Under the pieces are notes generated by a model. That model was given only the letters and a program-made list of their open reading frames with translations, did no database searches and was not told where the DNA came from. Below, piece by piece: positions 54,788 to 64,000 of a stretch of 64,000 bases of DNA (position 1 is its first letter; each line of letters starts with the position of its first letter). A program made the translations under genes and the position numbers. The stretch lies in contig NMRB01000937.1 in assembly GCA_002633025.1 (NCBI GenBank), positions 122,183 to 186,182 of the forward strand. The letters run 5' to 3'. Source of the stretch: Notospermus geniculatus. Taxonomy: Eukaryota > Nemertea > Pilidiophora > Heteronemertea > Lineidae.

Positions 54788-55444
54788 AGGAGCTGTCAGT
54801 GAGTTGACCAATAGGTGTCACTACAGCCCAATTCAATGCATATAGTGGACCCATTCATTCTTAATCGAGCACCAGTCACGTGGATTTTCTTGTGTATTTG
54901 TCCGCTGGAAGTTAGTCCGAACACTGCCTCCTGTTGCTCATTTGCAGAACTGACGGCCGCAACAAGAGTCAGATGAAGCCTATCGCGGGGGGTCTATTTT
55001 GATTGGTCTGTCCATCCTGGTGTGTTTTGAATACATTTTAGTGCACGGCAATTGTATCACTTGACAACGCTGCTTTCAGGCATTTTACTTGCTGTTTCAA
55101 CCAGCTACACTCGCAATCACGCTCTCTGTTCACTCTTAGCCAGACAAACATTAAGAAAACCGCAATTTGTTATCAAAATCACGAAAAATATTCCTCTCGA
55201 AAAGCCGAATCGGCGAATCAGCACAGCATCGCCATCTTTACAGTTTGAGGTCACGTGATACGGGAACCACCAATCCGTGATCTGATCATGCTGATGACAT
55301 AGAACCAAAATCTGGTTCTTCGGTTACTCATCATCTGACTCTGTATTAGCGTCCAGCAGATTCTAAAAATAGCAATACGAGTCAGACGTTCGGACTAGCT
55401 GGAAGTTTGCTGCCATCTTTTGGCAATATGCGCCGCTGACTCCT
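54788..55444. mobile_element. AGGAGC-terminus MITE interrupted by a 485-bp insertion (segmental copy 2)
   Basis: Counterpart of 41,339-41,501, split at GCTGGAAGT by the element at 54,913-55,397. Confidence 0.85.
54913..55397. mobile_element. 485-bp element with TAGTCCGAAC ends and a 9-bp target duplication
   Basis: TAGTCCGAAC on the left and GTTCGGACTA on the right are perfect 10-base inverted ends. GCTGGAAGT lies on both sides (54904-54912, 55398-55406). Copy 1 has the empty site GCTGGAACT at about 41,450. AGAGTCAGATG and CATCTGACTCT form a subterminal inverted pair. If the outer T belongs to the element, the duplication is 8 bp and hAT is possible; at 9 bp a Mutator-like origin is possible. 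No transposase. Confidence 0.88.
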
Positions 55445-56693
55445 CGATCTCCTTTCAGACCAGTTTAGGGTACTAAGTGGCAACTCAGTGGGGAATTGAA
55501 CCTGTGATCTCACAGGCTCAATTCTTACACTCAACCACTGTGCCCCTCGCGTTCCTCAACCTGACCCAGAGACCAATTTAACACTAAGCACTCTCACGCC
55601 CAACAAGTACGCTCCCCATGCCCTCGTGTTGGTGCTGAGTCCAAGCATCCTAATCCTTTTAAATATCAATGAATTATGGATGACCTGACGGAGAAGCTGG
55701 TAACTGTGAGTTTGGTGCAAGGCATTGTCAAAACAGGTGGAGAATAAGACGGAAGGACAACAGTCCTGGCAAGTGCTATTAAATATTCAACAAGCCATTC
55801 AAATATATTATGAAGAAACTGCTGTTGTTTTTGGGCAGACCTGTCCTTGTTCTTCCATCCTATATTCCCACCCCCTTGGTTGGACCGTAAGGAAACTGAG
55901 CTCTGCTGCTGTTGTTGTTATTCCATCAACTATTGTCACCCCTGCTGTTCTTACCCTTTCTATCCATTGCCTGCACCCCTTGGCAGGGTGAGATGATATG
56001 TCTTCAATGACAAGCTTTCTCAGAGTCAAAAATAGGTTTTTGAGGCACTGTCCTCTTACCGGTATCTGGCAAACTTCCAAATTCCTCAAAATATAAAAGT
56101 TAACTGCAAGTAGCCTCTGCGGTGTTCTGCACCCGAAGAATTTGAAAAAAATGAGAGTGTGGAGAAAAGTACCAGTTATTCTGAGTAAAGGGACAGATTT
56201 GGGGGTTCCCACCAGGATGAGGTACGCAATTATTGTCATTGTCCTAGAATAGAGCTGCAGCAGTGGTTACAGTTGGACCTGTCAAAATGGGATTAACAGT
56301 TGATCAGTATGCATGAATTAGTCGAGGACAGCTGCAAAGGAGGTTGAGACTATTGAAAATTTATCTCTGAGCTTAGAGAGCCAAGGCCGTGGATGCCTTG
56401 CTTTTGTTACACCATCAGTTCTTTTTGAAACAAATCTTTAAAAATCTGATTTATTAAAATTTCATAATGTGGCAGTGTGAGCTATTTCTCTGGACACCAG
56501 CATTTTCAGTGTGCTTTCACTTTCAGAACATAAGCCACTGCTCCTCTTGGGAGTTTTCTCCATTGAGTTGGCTTTCAATGGGCAATTTACTATTGTTGGC
56601 TTCCTCACGGGTTACACTGAGACCAATGGACAGTAATGATCACCCATAGTTTTCTATGGTTGATTTGCCCATAGAGAGCCAACCTGCAAGTGA

Positions 56694-56847
56694 AGGCTCT
56701 CAAGTAGAGCAGCGCCTGCTTCAGTACCGGTACGTCACAAAGCTGCTAATTCTGAAGTTTTGTCAGTATCAGGCTCTCAAGTAGAGCAGCGCCTGCTTCA
56801 GTACCGGTACGTCACAAAGCTGCTAATTCTGAAGTTTTGTCAGTATC
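56694..56847. repeat. 77-bp perfect tandem duplication
   Basis: 56694-56770 and 56771-56847 are identical by eye, from AGGCTCTCAAGTAGAG to TTTTGTCAGTATC. Confidence 0.97.
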
Positions 56848-56857
56848 ACTCTGAGAG

Positions 56858-57273
56858 CAAGGCTCAAAATAACTTTTTTACTTGTGTAGCGAAATTGCCA
56901 ATCAAGGGTTCCACTTGATTCGCAATTTTGGTACTTTGTGTAGCAACTTTTTTGTCCATTCAACATGTTCAACAGCGGAAGCCATCTTGCATGGCTGTTG
57001 ATGTCAACCTCGCACACAACAACACTCACTCATGCATGGCGAACATACTGTGACTCATGTGTAACAATCATGAAAGCGAGGTTTGGTTGGTGTTGTTAGT
57101 TGCCGATGAACTATGTACTGACTGACTCCTCGACGGCCGCTGCTGGCCAGCCACGGCTGTCTCTACTTGAAAACGATGTGTAGCAATTTTGCAAATTTAC
57201 CTCCTCGGCCATATCGCACTCTCTGATTTTTCTGTCGCAAATTGCGATGCGATACCGCTTATTTTGAGCCTTG
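56858..57273. mobile_element. 416-bp inverted-end element, CAAGGCTCAAAATAA termini
   Basis: 15-base perfect inverted ends, CAAGGCTCAAAATAA and TTATTTTGAGCCTTG. GAGAG lies on both sides. The interior repeats TGTAGC(G/A)A(A/T)TTTGC-type words. No transposase. Confidence 0.75.
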
Positions 57274-58320
57274 GAGAGGGATGTTTCCCATCTTTGAAGA
57301 CCCAAATGACACTTTGGAAATACTTCCAGGCCTAGATGGTCACAAAGGATTTCAACTTGTGAAACTTGGTCTGGCAGCCATGTGACCTTGGACTGTCAGC
57401 CTCCGAATCTTACATCTTCCAAATAAAGTGAATCAATTTCCTCTTTGACTCCCAATCCATGCCCAGGGGGAACTCTCAGGGAGCCCTCCAGTTACTTTGC
57501 AATGATGTAATTAGTTGAAATAGCAGCCTGGGGGCAAGCTTTTATCTGAAGGCACCCAAAGGACATGAGAAAAAAATGGCCCAAGGTGACACACCCTCAC
57601 CAACATTATGCAATGTGATACTGTGTTGGGTAGGCTCCTGGGTGAATATTTGGTGAATTGCTCTAAGTGTGGGGTAGTAACATCTCTTACGACTTTGTCA
57701 ATGTGAAGTCATACACTGTGTTAAATCAGATTGTTGGGGTGATCTGATCTTCTTATTTCGTTATACTCTAAGCAATTCTACTACACTTTCAATACCAACA
57801 AAGGCATTTCACACTTTGTAACTGACAGTTTAATTTTTCATCTTGGGGAACAACAGGTCACATGAACAATGGGGCTTAGTTCATAATGAGGTAAACTTTT
57901 TCAAAAATCAAGCAAATGGATTGAATTCAATCACCTGCCCTGCTCTGATCCATTGCCAACTCAGAAAAGATAAACACTCGGAGGTCATTTAAATTGATGA
58001 GAGTTTGCTGGCTTTCAACAATTTGATTGTTGCAGCAGAAGTGCTTTTGTGTCTAGGTTTCTGGCAGTGAAGTGAGCATTCTGTACTCTGGCGCCGCCTA
58101 GTGTCCGGTTGGATGACCAGTGATTTGAGCAAACATCTCCATATGCTCATCCTATCAGTAACGTCTGCTTGTGTTTGTAAATAAGTATCAGAACCAAGGC
58201 CAAAGCAATTATTTTATCTGTTTTGCAGGCAGATCTCCTGAAAATTAATTTTAGGTGCAAGGAATGAAAATAGAAATAAAAATTTGGCCAAAATACCTTT
58301 GTCTGTCTTCTGAGTGTGAT

Positions 58321-58351
58321 CAAAAATAGATAAGCGAGCTATCTATTTTTG
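58321..58351. repeat. 31-bp palindromic insertion with 7-bp direct duplication
   Basis: CAAAAATAGATA, then AGCGAGC, then TATCTATTTTTG. GTGTGAT lies on both sides (58314-58320, 58352-58358); copy 1 has one GTGTGAT (about 42,953) and no insert. Possibly an internally deleted transposon reduced to its ends. Confidence 0.93.
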
Positions 58352-60744
58352 GTGTGATTCATCATTGTGAGTTGTAGGAAGGAGGAATAGAAAATGAAAT
58401 TAAACCAACATGCATGAAATATTCAGAAAAAAATGATGTATGTATTTGAACTTCACCTGAAATTTGTTTTTTGGCAGCCATTCTGCCTCTGTCATTTCTG
58501 AGGGAAACTTGAAAAATATCGTTATTCCAAAAACAGGAAAAATATCGTTTTCCAAAAACAGGCCAAAAATGTAGGCTAGCCAACTAAAACAGATAAAAAA
58601 ATTGAAATGGCCTGACCTGTCATTTGCTGCAGTGATAAATCATCTCACATGACAGTCCCATCGTTTTAATTAAAGATTGTACATTTTCATTCCAAACAAG
58701 ACCAGGTGATATTGAACCATCATGAGATCGAAGATATGATGGGTGGACATATCCATATTCTGCCTTTTTAACTCACCTGGGTGAGCTCATACCACACCTG
58801 TCTGTTCCACCCAATCAGATTTCAAATATGGCTGCCAGTCGGCCATCTTGAAAATTGGAGTGACATGTAAGGCCTTGTTATCATGAATGATAGCAGCTAG
58901 GATGTGCCAAATTCAAAAACATTCTGAGAATTTAACATGGGCTACCGCAGGAGGAAACCAGGATACCCAGAAAAAACTTGCGCTGTCAAAGAGACCATGA
59001 GAGTCGCCCTCCCTATCACAAGAAGAGCAGGCTCGACAACGGACTGAACCCGGAACCTCAAATGTGTCAGGCGCCACTGTTTTCACCGTGCCACTCTGAC
59101 ACTGACAGCCCGAACAATATTAATGATGTTAGCCATCTGAAAAACATATGCTGAAGACCAACATTGGTCATTTGCATTCGCTAGATCATCATGAATATCT
59201 CGTACAAATAAACGGATGCGCTCGTGTTGATTTAGTTAAAATCTTGTCCGCATGAGACAAATGTCATGTAAACATCATCCCCTTTGCGTATTTACTCGTA
59301 ATTGATCAATGATGACATCCGTAAATGAGGCGGTGAAATTGCCGTGGATTGGCGTTGCATCGTGGGTAAAACAGATGGCGGTTGAGCATCGTCGGAGGGA
59401 GATTCACACATTTGACGGGTTTGGCGATCTGGTGTCATGTCTGGCCAACGGATATGGTTTGAAAATGATAAATGGTATCACAAACACTCCGCAGAATGAC
59501 TGGATGAGGTAATCAATGAGAAAATGCTTGAGACTATTTTTGTTCTTGTCCCCAGCGTCGTTTTGGCTGTGACCTCCACTGATGCTCTTTTCACAGTTAG
59601 GCTTTGTTCAATAATTCACAAAGGCAAAAGCTACAAACATCAATAGGTTTCTAGTAGATAAAGAGATGGCGCCGGTAGTACAATCGATTTGTTTCCAGTG
59701 TCAAAACTCGAATGATAAAGGTGCTGTTTCTTATTCAATTTTATTTTTTCTACAGCACGACCCCCTACTGTTAAATGATGGATTCTGAAAGTCATACCAT
59801 AGGCAATGTTATGAACTTCTAACCCGTCATTCAGTAATTTGAATCAATGTTTTATTTGTTGAATTTGATGAATGGTTCATTGTAGTCAAAGATTTCAGTA
59901 AATTGAAATTGATTTGGACATGTTGTAATAACATGGAACTGCATGCTTTTCCTCGTGAGGTGTTGTACGTTGCTCTTTGAATGCTAGGCTACTTTGTTCA
60001 CAAATAGTTCTGAATTTTAAAAAAGACAAATCTTCATTTAGCATGTGTGATTTCTGTTGAATTTCCCGAGGACATCATTCCTTCTTCCTTAGTCAAACTA
60101 AACAAAAACAAAGGAAATACAGAAATATTTGGTTCAAAATGACACAGTTAAACACCACATTTACCAAAGTCAATATTGTGCAAGTCCTTCAAACGATTCT
60201 TCAGACCAAAGGTGCAGTTATCCCTGGGAGCTAAAAGCCGGTGTCTTCCTGTGAAATAACATGACAATACTTCTCAAAACATTGTTAAACTGCTGTCAAA
60301 ACTATCTGTTTAGACTGACAATACTTGACTCCTCTACTGCGTTTACATTGAACGTGGAAATGTCTGCTTTCCCATACTTAATGTATGTGCAAACTCGGTC
60401 TTTCTTATGTGGGACAGACTGGACCACCTGTCAGGGCAGGGAGAGGGTCACAAAAGAAAGATAAACAGACAAGTGTGGGCAGTGAGGGAATATTCACAAG
60501 GACCCTTCATAGAAAACAAATAGATATCAAGCATTCCGCTGTGGCTAAGTCAAAACATGACTGCCCAACTGTCCATTTTGTCTGCGGGTCAGTAAGGGCA
60601 TATTTTGGTAGAGGTCGGTATCATTGGGGTAAAATCACACTCATGGAGTGCTGCTGAAATGCTCAGCATCGTGCAGAATGGCTTGACAAGCGATGCTGTC
60701 CACTACCCAATCTTAACTCATGAACTCTCACATAGGCAAGTCAC

Positions 60745-60910
60745 CAGGGGCGGATCTACGATTTCAGAAAAGAGGGGGCGCACTGTGCTAGAAACATTGA
60801 AATCTGCGGTGAATTTCAATGATTTGCTCCAAATTTCAGAATTTCACGGTCAGTTTTACAGATTTGTTGGCCTAAAGGTGCTGGTGCGCCGCCCCTCAGA
60901 TCCACGTCTG
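60745..60910 (+). mobile_element. CAGGGGCGGATC-ended MITE (copy 2, opposite orientation)
   Basis: Same family as 45,705-45,860 at nearly the equivalent place in segmental copy 2 but inverted, and flanked by different sequence. Independent insertions or element inversion. Confidence 0.7.
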
Positions 60911-62232
60911 CCAGCAGTGTTTCATCACTGGTAGTAGAGTACAGAATCTGTACCGTGGAAGTAGCCAAAACGGGCCATTTTCTTTAAATTCATGGGGTTT
61001 TTGGGAAGTGCCGTCAAAAATCTTTGACATATTCATGTGAATTCACCTTTAACATAATGGACAGCAGCAGACGTTAAAATCCTATTTTTTCTGGAGTCCT
61101 TTTGTCCGTGTCAGCATCAAGCAGAGTTTGTTCATGTCAGAGATAAATCACGAGCACGGACAGCCACTTGATGGTGAAGAACAAAGCGATATCATCCTGT
61201 AACTGCTTCTGGAGAAAAAACAATCTCAAATTTGAATTTCAAACCAAGGTTTTTTGAAATAAATCACTGGGTCGAATGACGCCTAACGTCTGTAACAAAA
61301 GTTGGGATATTTCTACTCAAGGTCATCTCTAACGACATCCTTTTGTGGTCATGTGACCTGAAGGAATAAATTACGTATGTCATAATAACGGATTTGAAAC
61401 GAAAATTTGAGCCCGTACACATTGATGCTAATTGCCAATTCAAGACGGACAATACTGCTTTTAAGAAACTGCGGTCGGCGTGTATCGTGCCGATAATGTC
61501 GCGTCTTCACCAGTGCTGAAAAATTTACATAAAAATCTCCTGAAGATGCAATAATTAAAATATGTGGTGAATTCACTGCCGCGCTAATAGACTTCCAAAT
61601 CCATAAATTAACTCTGAGATAACGGATAGCGTATTGCTCGCGTAATTTACATTTAAAACGTATCCAATTTAATTCTGTTGAATTAAACGAGCGTTGAAAA
61701 ATAGACGGCACACGACAGCCAGGTGTATGTTTTGTAAACGCAGTTCTCAATAGGCAACATCGAATTTCACACGTGAATGCTCGGTAAATATCTGAAATCT
61801 TCTGAAGAATGGTGCCGCAAAACTCTTGTTCTCTAACTACTTCTACTTAAGTTTTCCATTGCTGTGATTTCAATACCAAACTTTATCCGGATGCACAACC
61901 GCACGGGGTAGTCTCTGTCAAGACAGTAATTATCCGCCAAGTAAAAAGGGATACATTTCACTGGTGTCACCGCCAACAGTATCAATTCAGGCTTTTTCGT
62001 ACAAAAAGGAGCAACGTAATGAGTCAATTGTTCGGTTTTTCTGCAGTGAAAGGCGTGCGAACAACTGTTGACATCTTTTTGTCATTGTGCAGAAGCAGAC
62101 AGCATCGCTCTACCACAGAGCGGGATTCTCCGGTTTCCTCCTGGTGTACATTAAATTTGCCCAATGTTGGAGCCAATAATGTCATATTGTGGCCCTCAGC
62201 TCTCCATAGGAGTTGTAAAATGCAACATCTCG

Positions 62233-62500
62233 AGGAGCACGGTGGTGTAGTGGTTCGGGCCTCCCACTAGCGGTCAGAGGGTCCCGGGTATGAATCCCAC
62301 TGGGCTACCATGTGTCATTTGTGTTCAATTTTTCCATCAGGGCCGAAGCCATAGCATTATCGGCCCTGGTAAGTACGGAGGAGGCCATCTCAAGCTACTC
62401 ATGTTCCTCACTTGGGTGGGGTCTTTTACCTCCCCTTGCAAAGGAACAAGGTACAAGGCACCACGCCTTACTGTCGCACCCAACAGACGAGGGTTAAGCT
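62233..62500 (+). repeat. tRNA-derived SINE (segmental copy 2)
   Basis: Identical in sequence to 47,173-47,440; it lies in the block with almost no divergence. Confidence 0.85.
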
Positions 62501-63335
62501 ATCATACCTGTCCTTCTCCTAGCTGACGAGTAGGGAGTCAACATTGCTCTTCGTGTGTGATACCGGTACCAGAAGAATCACCCCGTTATCCAAATATGGT
62601 AGACGTCAATCTAACGATTGATATGCAGCCATCTCCAGCCTTTGATGATTGGCGAGTATCATAAACGTCCGTATTATTACCGGTGAGCAAACAACGTGAA
62701 GAAGACAGTGTGATTCGTAACAGATTCTGTAAACATTGCCGTCGCCATGTTCCATCATTGCGGACGCTAACATCAATTATTAAGATCTCAAACATAGGAA
62801 TTAATTTTCTTCATCAAATAACCAAAATTTATGACTTGGTTGTCATTCATTGCAAACTGAGATGCGTGACGGGAGATAAGGGACTAATACAAGAGGCAGA
62901 AGGTGCGATAAAATTGTCCGTTGAAGCTAGAGTAAGCAACTGACAGATGGTTGAAGGTGGAACGCTTGGATACGGAGTTTCTAAAATAAGGAACTGCCAA
63001 ACTACCGCCACTGAGGGAGGCGCTGTGACTGGTGGTTGTGCCTCTTTCGACATTTCGTCCCTGGTCCCCTGCATCAATGACGTCGTGACGTGCATTGCTT
63101 TGCTCTGTTTTTAACATCTTTGGTACAATCACTCACAGTGCCCCCTGTCAAGATAAAAAAGTCAGATCAATTTAGACATCATTTTCCATCAGCTGCTTTT
63201 CGATTGATCATGTGGTGATGGACGAGAGGCCACCTATCTCGGTATTTAAAGGGCCAGGATATTCCCACATTTTGTGGCACCGGCAGTGATTACATCATTC
63301 TCCAATACCATTTTGCCTCTCGCCCACCGTTAAAC

Positions 63336-63489
63336 GAGAGAAAGTAGCTGAGCAAAATGTCATTCGAGGATTTTTACTCGGTCAATTTCCTCTCGTGTGC
63401 GGCGAATTATCAAGATCCTTCGCCGCACACGAGAGGAAATTGACTCAGTAAAAATCCTCGAATGACGTTTTGCTCAGCTACTTTCTCTC
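63336..63489. mobile_element. 150-bp hairpin element (copy 2)
   Basis: Counterpart of 48,289-48,438. The GGCGAA/TTCGCC part of the stem is perfectly paired here but mismatched in copy 1; other stem positions are paired in one copy only. Confidence 0.9.
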
Positions 63490-63727
63490 CTGTGCGCCAG
63501 GCTTTAGAGAATGTAGGATTCATTTACAATGCATACATGGATACTCTATCAACAAGAGTTACTCTACATAGGTTGAGGCTGATAAGCGGTAGTTTAACAA
63601 CATTGTCAATAGAGGTCTCCCTTAAATACGGGGATATGTTTAGTGCAGGATACTGTGCCCCTTTAATCCTGGTGATAATATGTAAAGATCAGTGATCTCG
63701 TGAACTCACGCAGCCGTCACCTAATCG

Positions 63728-63781
63728 GGGGGAGACCCCCCAAACCCCCCCTTTCTGGGGGAGACCCCCAGACCCCCCTTT
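63728..63781. repeat. C-rich tandem pair
   Basis: Two ~26-base units with GGGGGAGACCCCC(C)A and ACCCCCC(C)TTT. Low complexity, possibly a transposon end. Confidence 0.7.
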
Positions 63782-64000
63782 TGAGGCCTGCGGCCGGCTG
63801 GCCTCTAGGCCTGTTCCTGCAAATGATGTTTTTCGTGGCGCCGCGCACCGTGACGTGACGTCGTGACGTGACGCGACGGACGGCTGATTCCGGCCGCGGC
63901 GGAAAGGATGATGGTTTACGACATCCACAAAATCGCCATATTGCGTCAAGGTGTTGAGATTCACGGACTACACATCTCTGTCATGTCTGTGTGTCTGTAT
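63782..64000. other. right edge, no gene seen
   Basis: GC-rich, with repeated GTGACGTGACG words around 63,850-63,880 (CRE-like TGACGTCG inside). Nothing coding. Confidence 0.4.

Larger units (their letters stand above)
55924..57348. other. about 1.43 kb present in copy 2, absent from copy 1
   Basis: Copy 1 passes directly from TTGTTGTTATT to TCAACTTGTGAAAC (about 41,980). Both edges in copy 2 carry ATT, so a deletion in copy 1 by short homology is the simpler reading. It contains the repeats at 56,694 and 56,858 and no gene that I can defend. Confidence 0.8.
48847..63677 (+). repeat. segmental duplication, copy 2
   Basis: Collinear and same orientation as copy 1; homology stops at GGTGATA (63,671-63,677). 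It carries several insertions absent from copy 1 (49,346, 54,302, 54,913, 58,321), about 1.43 kb missing from copy 1 (about 55,924-57,348), and lacks the 240-bp element of copy 1. It could be a second haplotype misplaced in tandem. Confidence 0.97.

Overview
The window looks like nuclear DNA of a marine invertebrate animal. The reasons are split genes with ordinary GT-AG introns and phase-matched exons, a rhodopsin-class GPCR, a large C2H2 zinc-finger protein with clustered sumoylation motifs, vertebrate-type TTAGGG repeats, tRNA-derived SINEs and a very high density of short inverted-repeat transposons (MITEs). The palindrome TAGGCCTA occurs at least fifteen times by eye, and tracts such as TACATGTACATG are common; I associate this texture with deuterostome or lophotrochozoan marine genomes. 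I cannot name the species. There is no bacterial content: no operons, no CRISPR, no prokaryotic insertion sequences.

Layout: (1) 1-740 holds the terminal coding exon and 3'UTR of an unidentified plus-strand gene. (2) 3.8-11.9 kb, minus strand, is the main gene. Three exons join in phase into one predicted 1,734-residue reading frame. Its first ~365 residues are a seven-transmembrane rhodopsin-like receptor and the remainder is an eleven-finger C2H2 transcription-factor-like protein. Its introns hold several MITEs. The frame across the receptor/zinc-finger joint passes through one undetermined base at 7935, and either alternative frame stops within four codons, so the fusion is unproven. (3) 12-35.8 kb shows no gene I can defend. 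It is a patchwork of MITEs, SINE relics, hairpins, an interstitial telomeric tract, a 44-bp minisatellite and a 748-base assembly gap. (4) 35,856-63,677 is one ~13-15 kb segment present twice in direct orientation. (5) The last ~320 bases are C-rich and low-complexity.

The duplicated block is the best-resolved part. Because each copy serves as the empty site for the other, several insertions can be read to the base: a 395-bp TAA-flanked Harbinger-like MITE, a 485-bp element with a 9-bp target duplication, a 134-bp CAG-flanked element and a 31-bp hairpin with a 7-bp duplication in copy 2, and a 240-bp TTAA-flanked element in copy 1. Divergence is mosaic: one 1.8-kb block differs at only two positions while neighbouring kilobases differ by many indels. 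The pair could be a true tandem duplication or two haplotypes of a polymorphic diploid placed end to end by the assembler; the sequence alone cannot decide.

I see no pathway or operon linking genes here. The only coding content I would defend is the small terminal exon and the receptor/zinc-finger gene.
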